Shown here in pieces: positions 42,859 to 50,935 of a stretch of 64,000 nucleotides of DNA. Within the stretch, counting starts at the first letter, position 1, and each line of letters starts with the position of its first letter. Position numbers and translations under genes: made by a program. Under the pieces are notes generated by a model. The model worked only from the letters and a program-made list of their open reading frames with translations, was not told where the DNA came from and searched no databases. The DNA lies in NCBI GenBank assembly GCA_050633625.1, contig JBOEGW010000010.1:62001-126000 (forward strand), given 5' to 3'. The stretch comes from JBOEGW01 sp050633625 (lineage in GTDB: Bacteria; Pseudomonadota; Alphaproteobacteria; Rhodobacterales; Rhodobacteraceae).

Positions 42859-42901
42859 GATAGACAAATTCACCACGGGTGACAGGACAGGAGAGCGCAG
42901 G

Positions 42902-44263
42902 ATGACGGCGAATAGAAAGGAAGCTCCAGAGCTTCAGGAATTTCGGATCGAGTTTACCGAGGATGGCATCGTCCACCTGATTTTTGATGCGCCGGGGCGC
43001 AGTATGAATGTCTTTTCCAATCGTGCGATCCGTGAGGCAGAAACCTTTGCTGACTGGTTGGCGGGGGCGGATGTTTCCGGGGTTGTGATCTCATCCGGGA
43101 AGGACACGGCGTTTTGTGCGGGGGCGGACCTTGGCGAGCTGTCGTCGGCCTATGACATGATTATGGCGACGCCTGAGGCGGAGCGCGACGCGGCAACTGT
43201 CACCGAGTTTTCGCCCATTGGCCGCGCCTTTCGGAAGTTGGAAACCGCAGGCAAGCCGGTGGCGGTGGCGATCAACGGGTTGGCGTTGGGGGGCGGCTGC
43301 GAATTGGCGCTCGCGTGTCACTACCGGGTCGTGACAGAGAGCAAAGGGGTCGGGCTTGGCTTGCCGGAATCGCTGGTTGGTCTTTTGCCCGGCGGGGGTG
43401 GCACCCAGCGGATGCCGCGTGTTGTTGGGATCGCGGAGAGTTTGCCGATTTTGCTGGAAGCTGGACGGTTTGATGCGCAGCAGGCCTTGGCGCTTGGACT
43501 GGCGCATGAGGTTGTGCCGCAGGGCAGCGAGATTGCCGCCGCAGAAGCCTGGGTACGTTCAAACCCTGATCCGCGCCAGCCGTGGGATCGCCCCGAATGG
43601 CAAGACCCAAGCGCCGACGAAATTGCAACGGTGCTGGACCCTGTACGAGCTGAGGTGCTGCGCAATCAAGGTGGGCACTTCCCAGCTGAGATTGCCATTT
43701 TGGACTGTCTTTATAGGGGTTTGCCGGTCGATATGGAGCGCGCTGTTGCACAAGAGATCGACATTTTCAAAGACCTCGTGCAGCGGATTGAGCCGCGCAA
43801 TATGATTGCCTCGCAATTCTTGGGCCGGGTCGAGTTTGATCGGCGCAAGCGAAAAGAAAACCTGCCGGATTACCTCTCGGCATTTACGGAGGCCATGAAA
43901 GAGACAACTGGCGCGGCGATCACCCAGCGCGGCGAATTGGGCGCGGCGGCGGCGCTGTTTGCGGGCATAACGATTGACGGGCCAGTGCACTGGGAGGCTG
44001 CGCAGGCTGATGAGACGGCGAAACGCTTGCCGCAGTGGTTTTTTGATCTGCAAAGTGAGGTTGAGCGCGCGGCTTTGGCGATTTTGGCACAGGTGGCTTT
44101 GGCGGCGGAAAGCTGGGCGAAGGACGTCCCGGAAGCGGACCGCAACATGGTTGATTGTGCGAGCGTGCGCGGGGCCGGGTTTCCCGGCTATCTTGGCGGT
44201 CCGTTCTTGTTTCTGGCCATGTTCGGGGCGCAGGATTGCAAGGCGATGGCGGCCGCGGGTTAA
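42902..44263 (+). CDS. FadJ/FadB-like protein lacking the NAD-binding dehydrogenase domain
   Basis: A 453-residue protein. The N-terminal crotonase domain is intact: KDTAFCAGADLGELS, NGLALGGGCELALACHYRV and LPESLVGLLPGGGGTQRMPR with catalytic Glu. The FadJ-like linker follows (LEAGRFDAQQALALGLAHEV). The C-terminus has the FadJ motif AGFPGYLGGPFLF, but the GxGxxG Rossmann domain that should lie between is absent; FadJ proteins are about 700 residues. The frame is uninterrupted and start and ribosome-binding site (CAGGAGAGCGCAGG) are good, so this seems a stable short form that hydrates but cannot oxidise. It overlaps the converging ligase gene by 4 bp. Confidence 0.82.
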   Translation: MTANRKEAPELQEFRIEFTEDGIVHLIFDAPGRSMNVFSNRAIREAETFADWLAGADVSGVVISSGKDTAFCAGADLGELSSAYDMIMATPEAERDAATVTEFSPIGRAFRKLETAGKPVAVAINGLALGGGCELALACHYRVVTESKGVGLGLPESLVGLLPGGGGTQRMPRVVGIAESLPILLEAGRFDAQQALALGLAHEVVPQGSEIAAAEAWVRSNPDPRQPWDRPEWQDPSADEIATVLDPVRAEVLRNQGGHFPAEIAILDCLYRGLPVDMERAVAQEIDIFKDLVQRIEPRNMIASQFLGRVEFDRRKRKENLPDYLSAFTEAMKETTGAAITQRGELGAAAALFAGITIDGPVHWEAAQADETAKRLPQWFFDLQSEVERAALAILAQVALAAESWAKDVPEADRNMVDCASVRGAGFPGYLGGPFLFLAMFGAQDCKAMAAAG

Positions 44264-45771
44264 GGCGCAGGCTCATCCAAGCTGGGCAAAAAATCGCGCA
44301 GTTTGCGGCGCAAAAGCTTGCCGGTGTCTGACATCGGCAGGCGATCAACTATGACGATGTCGCGAGGGTGTTTCACCCGTCCTAGGCGTGTTTCCAGAAA
44401 GGCTTTGAGGGGAGGGATGACCTCCTCTTGCGCGTCTTTTGTGGGCACGACAAAGGCAACGGGCCGCTCCTCAAAGGTTGGGTCCGGCACGCCGATGACA
44501 CCGCAGGCGGCCACAAATGGGGCGTCCTCGATGGCGGCTTCGATCTCTTGTGGATAGAGGTTCACGCCCCCGGAAATGATCATGTCATCGGCGCGATCAG
44601 ACAGGTACAAGTAGCCCTCCTCATCAAGTCGCCCGATGTCGCCAAAGGTCTGCCAGCCTTGGCGGCTTGTCTTTTCGGCGGTTTTTTGCGCTGCGCCGAA
44701 ATAAGCGAAAGGGGGTGTTTCAGAGAAGAACACCCTTCCGGTTTGCTCCGGTTCAAGGGGCGTATCATCGGGGCCAAGAATATGCGCGACACCTTTCACA
44801 GCGCGGCCTACGGAGCCGGGATGAGCGCGCCAATCGGCGCTGTCGATCATGGTCAGGCCAATCCCTTCGCTGCCGGAATAATACTCGGTCAAAATCGGTC
44901 CCCACCAATCAAGCATTGCGCGTTTGAGCGCCGGGGTGCAGGGGGCGGCCCCGTGCAGGGCACGGTGATGGGTTGCTCCACTATAGCGCGCGCGCCTGTC
45001 TTTGGGCAGGTCCAGCAGGCGGCGGAACATCGTCGGCACCCATTGGCTCAGGGTGATATTATGCGAGTCGAGTAGCTCAAGCGCGCGGCCTGCGTCAAAG
45101 CGCGGCATCACAACCGCCGTCCCTCCGGCGGCGCCAATCGCCAGCACGAAACGCAAGGCGGCGGCGTGGTAGAGGGGCTGAGTGGAGAGGTAGCGGGTGT
45201 CCGAAGTCAGGCCAAACAGGCCGATAAGATCGCGGGCAAATCCCGGCATCTTGTCGGCTTGATCGGGGCCGGGCAGGGGGCGAATGATCCCCTTTGGCGC
45301 GCCTGTGGTGCCAGAGGAATACATCATCAAACCGCCGGGACGCTCATCGGAAATTGGCTCCCTTGGGCCGGTTCTGGCCTCTTGGGGATCAAGGATGGGC
45401 ACGCGCACATCGGCCAATTGGGCGGCGAAATCCGGGGTCGCGAAAACCAAAGCGGCTGTAGCGTTTTTGACGATATAGTTGGTTTCCTGGGGTGACAATC
45501 GCGTTGGGATTGGCGTCAGGTACACCCCGGCGCGCTGCGCTGCCCAGCACAGGGCGACGATGGCGGGATCATTGCCCAGAAGCGCGGCGATATGCGCGCC
45601 GGGGGCGAGGTCGTGGGCGCGGATCAGATGGGCGAGTTGATTGGCCTGTGCCTCCAGATCCGCGAAGGTCAGGGTGACTGTGGCGTCCGGTTTGCCGTCT
45701 TGTGTGCCGTCCAAAAGGAGCGCCGGTTGATCGGGTCTTCGCATGGCCCACTCGCGCAGGCCGGGAGTCAT
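44260..45771 (-). CDS. AMP-dependent acyl-CoA synthetase
   Basis: A 503-residue class I ligase: MMYSSGTTGAPKGIIRPLPG, YYSGSEGIGLTMIDSADW (variant of the A5 motif), GWQTFGDIGRLDEEGYLYLS, DRADDMIISGGVNLYPQEIE and DTGKLLRRKLRDFLP with the catalytic Lys. Its start overlaps the thioesterase stop (45768-45771). It is the last gene of the 47431-to-44260 operon after acyl-CoA dehydrogenase and thioesterase. Confidence 0.9.
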   Translation of the reverse strand: MTPGLREWAMRRPDQPALLLDGTQDGKPDATVTLTFADLEAQANQLAHLIRAHDLAPGAHIAALLGNDPAIVALCWAAQRAGVYLTPIPTRLSPQETNYIVKNATAALVFATPDFAAQLADVRVPILDPQEARTGPREPISDERPGGLMMYSSGTTGAPKGIIRPLPGPDQADKMPGFARDLIGLFGLTSDTRYLSTQPLYHAAALRFVLAIGAAGGTAVVMPRFDAGRALELLDSHNITLSQWVPTMFRRLLDLPKDRRARYSGATHHRALHGAAPCTPALKRAMLDWWGPILTEYYSGSEGIGLTMIDSADWRAHPGSVGRAVKGVAHILGPDDTPLEPEQTGRVFFSETPPFAYFGAAQKTAEKTSRQGWQTFGDIGRLDEEGYLYLSDRADDMIISGGVNLYPQEIEAAIEDAPFVAACGVIGVPDPTFEERPVAFVVPTKDAQEEVIPPLKAFLETRLGRVKHPRDIVIVDRLPMSDTGKLLRRKLRDFLPSLDEPAP

Positions 45772-46265
45772 GGTGCGGCCTCAAAGACAGCCGCAAGCGA
45801 GGGCGTGCCTTCCATGTCTGGACCCGCATCGGAAAACACGGCGCTGGCCTGAAACACCGGGCGGTCGTCGACGGTGCCGAGCATCTGGGCGAAGTGCAGG
45901 CGGCGGCCATGTTGGCGCGATTGGGTGCGCACTTCGACCCATGCGCCTTGCTCAATTGGGCGCAAAAATTCGACTGTGAGCGAGACTGTGACAAGGGCTT
46001 GGTCGATCACCTCACCATCCACGCGCACAGCATAGACGGCTTGGTCGGCAAGGCTGGCCATCATGCCGCCGTGGCACATTCCGCGCCCGTTCACATGACG
46101 CGGGGTGCAGCGAAACCCAAGCACCAGCGCGCCCTCTTCAAGCTTGCCGAACATCGGCCCGATCATCATGTCAAACCCACCGCGATCCGCGATAAGCGCG
46201 AACCCTTTGGGCGGGTTTGCCTCCGGTTCATTGGCCAGTAATTCAGCGATTCGGGCGGTGGTCAT
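45768..46265 (-). CDS. PaaI-type hotdog thioesterase
   Basis: A 165-residue hotdog protein. It has HVNGRGMCHGGMMASLADQA and VTVSLTVEFLRPIEQGAWVE, the usual PaaI pattern. The ribosome-binding site is weak (GGAAGCC). It lies between acyl-CoA dehydrogenase and ligase genes and is the second of three such proteins in the island; likely role is release of CoA from dead-end acyl-CoAs. Confidence 0.84.
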   Translation of the reverse strand: MTTARIAELLANEPEANPPKGFALIADRGGFDMMIGPMFGKLEEGALVLGFRCTPRHVNGRGMCHGGMMASLADQAVYAVRVDGEVIDQALVTVSLTVEFLRPIEQGAWVEVRTQSRQHGRRLHFAQMLGTVDDRPVFQASAVFSDAGPDMEGTPSLAAVFEAAP

Positions 46266-46282
46266 GGGCAGGCTTCCGGTTG

Positions 46283-47431
46283 TTATCCGAGGTTGCGGGA
46301 GATCAGTTCTTTCATGATCTCAGAGGTGCCACCGTAGATACGTTGTACGCGTGCGTCTGCATAGAGGCGACAGATTTCATACTCGCGCATGAAGCCATAA
46401 CCGCCGTGCAACTGGAGGCAGGCATCGGTGACGCGGCCTTGAAGCTCGCTGGCCCAAAGTTTGGCCTTGGAGGCGTCATAGGTTGTCAGCTCGCCTTTGA
46501 CGTGGCGTGTGATGCATTGATCAATGAAGGCCCAGCCCACGGAAAGTTCGGTCGCCATGTCTGCGAGTTTGTGGCGCGTGACCTGATAGTCGGCCACCGC
46601 CTTTCCAAACGCCTGACGCTCGCGCACATACTCAAGGGTGATGTCGAAGGCTTTTTGCGCCGCCGAAATCGAGGTGACGCCGATGATCAGCCGTTCTTGT
46701 GGCAGCTCGGTCATCAACACCGACATGGCCTGACCCACCGGACCAAGGCTATTGGTCATTGGGACGCGCACATCATCAAAGAAGATTTCGGATGTATCGG
46801 CGGAAATTTGGCCGAGTTTGTCGAGGTTGCGCCCGCGTCGATACCCCTCGCGGTTTGTTTCGACGACGATCAGGCTCATGTTGCCGGAACCGCGCCCTTC
46901 GGCGGTGCGGGTCACGACGATCACGAGGTCAGCGTGCTGGCCATTGGAAATGAAGGTCTTGGCGCCATTGATGATCCAATCCTCACCGTCTTGCCGCGCC
47001 GTTGTGCGAATGCCCTGCAAGTCCGAGCCGGTGCCCGGTTCGGTCATGGCGATTGCGCAGACGAGGCTTCCATCGACCATGCCGGGCAGCCAGCGGGCTT
47101 TTTGTTCGGGGGTGGCGCAAGACGCGATATAGCCAAGGCAGACATCTGAGTGCACCGACACATCGGCGGCCGGGCCCATGAAGCCGGAATAGGCGAGTTC
47201 TTCCGCGATCACCGTATGCATGCGGAAATCTTCGCCAATCCCGCCGTATTCTTCTGGAACACTTGGGCAGATCAGCCCGGCGGCACCTAGTTTGCTCCAA
47301 AGGGCGCGATCGACGATTCCGTCGCGTTCCCAGCGTTCAAACTCTGGTGCGATATGTTCGGCGGCGAAGCGGCGCACCATATCGCGCAGCTGGCTATGGG
47401 TTTCGTCGTAGATGTCTCGATGCGCTAACAA
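46283..47431 (-). CDS. Acyl-CoA dehydrogenase
   Basis: A 382-residue acyl-CoA dehydrogenase with AMTEPGTGSDLQGIRTTARQ, GAKTFISNGQHADLVIVVTR, LGQISADTSEIFFDDVRVP, ERQAFGKAVADYQVTRHKLA and QLHGGYGFMREYEICRLYAD with RIYGGTSEIMKELI. This is the long-chain/isovaleryl-like consensus. The start is a TTG at 47431 with GGGAGG 5 nt upstream (product MLAHRDIYDE); there is no closer ATG. A 14-bp dyad lies 43 bp upstream, behind the marR gene. Confidence 0.9.
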   Translation of the reverse strand: MLAHRDIYDETHSQLRDMVRRFAAEHIAPEFERWERDGIVDRALWSKLGAAGLICPSVPEEYGGIGEDFRMHTVIAEELAYSGFMGPAADVSVHSDVCLGYIASCATPEQKARWLPGMVDGSLVCAIAMTEPGTGSDLQGIRTTARQDGEDWIINGAKTFISNGQHADLVIVVTRTAEGRGSGNMSLIVVETNREGYRRGRNLDKLGQISADTSEIFFDDVRVPMTNSLGPVGQAMSVLMTELPQERLIIGVTSISAAQKAFDITLEYVRERQAFGKAVADYQVTRHKLADMATELSVGWAFIDQCITRHVKGELTTYDASKAKLWASELQGRVTDACLQLHGGYGFMREYEICRLYADARVQRIYGGTSEIMKELISRNLG

Positions 47432-47474
47432 GGGTGCCTCCCGTTCCCGGGCCGCAAACTGTGCGGCCCTTTAT

Positions 47475-47488
47475 GGTACGGTAGATTA
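47475..47488. promoter_or_regulatory. 14-bp island operator between marR and the acyl-CoA dehydrogenase operon
   Basis: GTACGGTAGATTAC matches the dyad at 9 of 10 positions. Its presence between two same-strand genes indicates that the dehydrogenase operon has its own promoter. Confidence 0.7.
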
Positions 47489-47508
47489 CCTTTTGATCGA
47501 GCGCAACG

Positions 47509-47988
47509 CTAGGCTTCAAGTTTGGAGGCGCGAAGCTCGTCTGGCGTGCTGAGGGACACAAGGTTTTGTTTCATCGCGTAGAGTGTCTTGGAGGTGATTT
47601 CCAATTCTTCGCGCGAAATACCTGTCAGGATTTGCGTGTTGAAATCATTGGTCACGGGCGCAATGTCTTCGATCAGTTTGCGCGCTTTGGCGGTGAGGAA
47701 CACGCGCTTGACGCGGCGGTCCTTTTTGTCGGCCACACGTTCGACGAACCCGGCGCTTTGCAACCTGTCAATCAAGGAGCCTAGGGCCACTTTGCCCACA
47801 TCAAGATCGTTGGCCAGCTTGGTTTGTGGCAGCCCATCGTTGCGCGAAATAAAGGCTAGAACCCACCACTGAGACCGGGTAATACCCAGCGGCGCAAGCT
47901 CACGGTCGAAATTGACCCGGCGCAGGCGGGACACATCATGAATGAGGTATCCAAGCCGGAGTTCCCAAGATCTTGTGTCGTTTTCCAT
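47509..47988 (-). CDS. MarR-family transcriptional regulator (candidate island regulator, BadR-like by context)
   Basis: A 159-residue MarR protein. The winged HTH includes PLGITRSQWWVLAFISRNDG, LPQTKLANDLDVGKVALGSL and LQSAGFVERVADKKDRRVKR. MarR proteins bind 16-20-bp dyads as dimers and are released by ligands, often aromatic acids or their CoA thioesters. BadR, a MarR protein of Rhodopseudomonas palustris, controls badHI and ali genes, and this gene lies in an island with badH/badI-like genes. Two 14-bp dyads lie upstream of it and one downstream. It is the only MarR gene in the window; GGAG precedes the ATG. Confidence 0.88.
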   Translation of the reverse strand: MENDTRSWELRLGYLIHDVSRLRRVNFDRELAPLGITRSQWWVLAFISRNDGLPQTKLANDLDVGKVALGSLIDRLQSAGFVERVADKKDRRVKRVFLTAKARKLIEDIAPVTNDFNTQILTGISREELEITSKTLYAMKQNLVSLSTPDELRASKLEA

Positions 47989-48053
47989 ATCTGCTCCGTG
48001 GAAATTAGTAAGATTTCGACTATATCAGCTAACACATTTTACGCAAAAGACAA

Positions 48054-48142
48054 GTAATCTAACGTAATACCGTGCATTTTACTTGGCGTTTTCCCGTGCA
48101 TTTCGCAGAGAACATCTTTACGATTTAATTACGGTAGCGTAC
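48054..48142. promoter_or_regulatory. Two 14-bp island operators in the marR/BKACE divergent promoter
   Basis: GTAATCTAACGTAA (48054-48067) and TTACGGTAGCGTAC (48129-48142) each match 8 of 10 defined positions of the dyad. The first is 65 bp from the marR start at 47988, the second 35 bp before the BKACE start at 48178. The 189-bp gap is A/T-rich. The arrangement suggests autoregulation of marR. Confidence 0.68.
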
Positions 48143-48177
48143 CATATGCTAACATGCCGTTTTCGAGGGAGTGTGCT

Positions 48178-49110
48178 GTGCAAAAATCCAACAAAGTAAT
48201 CGTGAGCTGTGCCATCACCGGGTCAATTCATACCCCAACGATGTCGCCCTATTTGCCTATCACCCCGGCGCAGATCGCGTCTGAGGCGATTGGGGCCGCG
48301 AAGGCCGGGGCGTCGATCCTGCACCTCCATGCGCGCAACCCGGAAACCGGGCAACCGAGCCAATCGGCGGAGCATTACGGGCAGTTCTTGCCACAGATCA
48401 AAGAAAGCTGCGATGCTGTGGTCAATATCACCACTGGCGGCGGGCTTGGCATGACGCTGGATGACCGCTTGGCCGCGGCGGTCTGGGCCAAACCCGAAGT
48501 TGCCTCGATGAATATGGGGTCGCTCAACTTCAATATTTCGGGCGCGGCGGGCAAGATTACGGAGTTTCAAGAAGAGTGGGAGCGCCCATATCTGGAAATG
48601 ACGAAGGATTTCATCCTGTCCAACACCTTTACCCAGATTGAGCGCGGTCTCGCGGAGCTTTCGGCCAATGGCACGAAGTTTGAGTTTGAGTGTTACGATA
48701 TTGGCCACCTCTATAACGTGGCGCATTTTGCTGACCGTGGGCTGATTAAGCCGCCGTTCTTCATCCAAGGTGTGTTTGGGATCCTTGGTGGGATCGCGGC
48801 GGAAACGGAACATTTGGCTCACATGCGGCGCACGGCTGACAGGCTTTTTGGTGACGATTACTATTTGTCCTGTCTTGGGGCCGGGCGGCATCAGATGCCG
48901 TTTGCTGTGACCAATGCCTTGGCGGGCGGCCATGTGCGGGTCGGGCTTGAGGACTCGATTTTCATCGCGAAAGGCGAATTGGCGACATCGAACGCTCAGC
49001 AGGTTGAGAAAATCATTCGCATCCTAGGGGAGCTGTCCATCGAGGTCGCAACGCCAGATGAGGCGCGCGAGATGTTGGCTCTGAAGGGCGCGGATAACGT
49101 CGGGTTTTAG
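48178..49110 (+). CDS. Beta-keto acid cleavage enzyme (BKACE, DUF849)
   Basis: A 310-residue TIM-barrel enzyme of the 3-keto-5-aminohexanoate cleavage family. These enzymes react a beta-keto acid with acetyl-CoA to give acetoacetate and a new acyl-CoA, using a metal. Seen are VSCAITGSIHTPTMSPYLPI, the metal-binding ILHLHARNPETG, VNITTGGGLGMT, ECYDIGHLYNV and GHVRVGLEDSIF. The start is taken as GTG at 48178, with GAGGGAG upstream; the ATG at 48154 has no ribosome-binding site. It ends at a bidirectional hairpin. It may hand the chain back to CoA-ester form late in the pathway. Confidence 0.88.
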   Translation: MQKSNKVIVSCAITGSIHTPTMSPYLPITPAQIASEAIGAAKAGASILHLHARNPETGQPSQSAEHYGQFLPQIKESCDAVVNITTGGGLGMTLDDRLAAAVWAKPEVASMNMGSLNFNISGAAGKITEFQEEWERPYLEMTKDFILSNTFTQIERGLAELSANGTKFEFECYDIGHLYNVAHFADRGLIKPPFFIQGVFGILGGIAAETEHLAHMRRTADRLFGDDYYLSCLGAGRHQMPFAVTNALAGGHVRVGLEDSIFIAKGELATSNAQQVEKIIRILGELSIEVATPDEAREMLALKGADNVGF

Positions 49111-49146
49111 GCCATTATCGCGGCAAAGATTTGAAGGCTTTTCAAC

Positions 49147-49177
49147 AAAAACGGACGGGGATTTTCCCGCCCGTTTT
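49147..49177. terminator. Bidirectional terminator between converging genes
   Basis: AAAACGGACGGG pairs with CCCGCCCGTTTT (one A-C mismatch) around a short loop containing GATTTT. With an A-run on the left and T-run on the right it can end both the BKACE transcript (+) and the esterase transcript (-). Confidence 0.75.
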
Positions 49178-49208
49178 CCTGTCAGATGTCGGGAATTTGA
49201 CGCTGGCT

Positions 49209-50807
49209 TTACCGGGCGCAGATGAAGCTCGCGGCGTCATCCATCGACCCTGATCCACTGTATTTTGGCCATGCCGGATAGTCACACAGGGGCCGCGTGC
49301 GCCCTTCGGCACCGCCATTTGCATCGGTGACAACAAGGGCGTTTTCTGCTGGAGCCTCGCCGTTCTCGACCCAATCTTCAAGCACCGAGAGCGAGTCCCA
49401 GGAGACGTTGAACTTGCCAAAGCCGTGGTTGTAGCCGGGCACCAGATAGAGCCGGGCGAAATCGCGCAGCGCATCCTCACCTAGGGTCTGCGAAATACGC
49501 GCCCAATAGTCACGCGAGCTGGATGGCGGATAGAAAAAGTCATCCTCGCCGTGCAACCAAAGCACCTTTCCCCCAGCAGCATGAAAGGCCGAAAGATCGG
49601 CATTCAACGAGTCAAAATCGGCGGAAATGGCTTCCCAGCGCTCTTTGTGCTCCATCTCGTCAAAGGTTGCAGCCGAACCGCTCCACTCTGGATCGGCCAG
49701 CACGAAATACTGCACGAAATTCTGCCCGGCGCGACCAATGATTGCCTCGCCCAGCACTTCGGTTTGGCCCATTTGTGGCCAAAGCTCTGCGCCGGATTTT
49801 ACGGGCCAACTGCCGAAATTTGTGACGCCCGCGTGCAATGTCAGATCATAGTCGTCGGGATCGGCCATTTCCTGAACGGTTGCCAGTTGTGCGGGAGACA
49901 GGCAGGCCGGGCTTGGGTCGCCTTCGCAGGCGAGGTCCGACAAATCAATCACCGCCTCACAGCCCATCGCATCAGAAATCAGCCCATCTTCGGCGCCGTC
50001 CAGTGCGTCACAGGTACGCAGCACATGCGTTTGCACCATGGCTTGCGTTTCGGGAGGCAGCCAACCACCCTCGGTGCCAAAGCTTTCTTCAAAGGTTTGA
50101 AGTTGGCTCAGAATTGCCCCTGTGTAGTTGACGACCGGATAGTAGGCGATGACCCCATCATAAAGCTCGGGACGTTCTTGGATCACGATGAACCCTTCAT
50201 GACCGCCTTGCGAGCCACCTGCGAAATACTGGGTCTGGATCGGGGCGCCATAGGCCATGTTGACCAGAAAATCCGCAACATCGCGGGTTTTGTGCAGCTG
50301 GTCGCCAAAGAAATTGTGCAGGGCTTCTTCATTGACGGCGAAACTGCCATCAAAGGCATCGGTGCCGGTATGTCCACCATCGCTGCCGAAGGTGACATAG
50401 CCTCGATCAATGGGCCGTGCGATTGGCAGCCCTTCATCCGGCGTGCCGGGCACATTGCCAAGCCCGGTGACGAGGGATCCGTTCATGCCGCCGCCACCAA
50501 AGTGAACGGCTTTGTTGTTCCAGCTGAGGGGAAGGTTCACCTGAAATGTGATCGGCGGGGCTGTTGGATCGACAGGGGCGATTTCTCCGGTGAGTTGGCA
50601 GAATGCGGGGGTGTCCCCTGCGGCGTCTACCTCTGCGGCGCTTGTGATTTTGGCGCCATTTGTGGGCAGTTCAACCACGGTCTTGTCGATGGTCAGGTCT
50701 GTAATAGTCGCGCAGTCGGCTGTAAGTGCGGTTTGGCCAAAGGCCGGAATCGCGAAGGCCATCATCCCAAAGATGCTCGCCATGGGTAATCTCATTCGAA
50801 GTCTCAT
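49209..50807 (-). CDS. Secreted tannase/feruloyl esterase family hydrolase
   Basis: A 532-residue exported alpha/beta-hydrolase. The signal peptide is MRLRMRLPMASIFGMMAFAI..., cleaved after PAFG or nearby. The tannase-family parts are CATITDLTIDKTVVELP, LPLSWNNKAVHFGGGGMNG, nucleophile Ser199 in FAGGSQGGHEG, Asp in LHGEDDFFYPP and His in VPGYNHGFGKF. The Cys residues that normally flank Ser and His (the CS-D-HC disulfide) are absent. It probably hydrolyses an ester outside the cytoplasm to release an acid for import. Start at 50807 follows GGAGG; the TTG at 50819 is in that site. A dyad-like pair lies upstream. Confidence 0.83.
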   Translation of the reverse strand: MRLRMRLPMASIFGMMAFAIPAFGQTALTADCATITDLTIDKTVVELPTNGAKITSAAEVDAAGDTPAFCQLTGEIAPVDPTAPPITFQVNLPLSWNNKAVHFGGGGMNGSLVTGLGNVPGTPDEGLPIARPIDRGYVTFGSDGGHTGTDAFDGSFAVNEEALHNFFGDQLHKTRDVADFLVNMAYGAPIQTQYFAGGSQGGHEGFIVIQERPELYDGVIAYYPVVNYTGAILSQLQTFEESFGTEGGWLPPETQAMVQTHVLRTCDALDGAEDGLISDAMGCEAVIDLSDLACEGDPSPACLSPAQLATVQEMADPDDYDLTLHAGVTNFGSWPVKSGAELWPQMGQTEVLGEAIIGRAGQNFVQYFVLADPEWSGSAATFDEMEHKERWEAISADFDSLNADLSAFHAAGGKVLWLHGEDDFFYPPSSSRDYWARISQTLGEDALRDFARLYLVPGYNHGFGKFNVSWDSLSVLEDWVENGEAPAENALVVTDANGGAEGRTRPLCDYPAWPKYSGSGSMDDAASFICAR

Positions 50808-50828
50808 GTGTTCCTCCAAAATTGCATT

Positions 50829-50867
50829 GTACCATACAGTAATTTAACAAATCATACGCTAACGAAT
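50829..50867. promoter_or_regulatory. Two weak 14-bp island dyads upstream of the esterase gene
   Basis: GTACCATACAGTAA (50829-50842; 7 of 10) and ATACGCTAACGAAT (50854-50867; 6 of 10). The first begins 22 bp before the start codon at 50807. The fit is weaker than elsewhere, but two copies in a short A/T-rich gap agree with the other promoters. Confidence 0.48.
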
Positions 50868-50935
50868 CAAGCTGTAGGATGATGCCTGTGGGCAAGCAAG
50901 GACTCTTGGCGGTGCGGGCTTGAGCGGGGGAGCGG

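Noticed and set aside
42735..42901. Start of the FadJ-like protein at 42827
   Set aside because: That start would place coding sequence over a 14-bp dyad; the ATG at 42902 follows CAGGAGAGCGCAGG and begins the family-like region.
49551..50789. 412-codon plus-strand frame opposite the tannase-family gene
   Set aside because: No recognised domain; the opposite strand has signal peptide, catalytic triad and ribosome-binding site.
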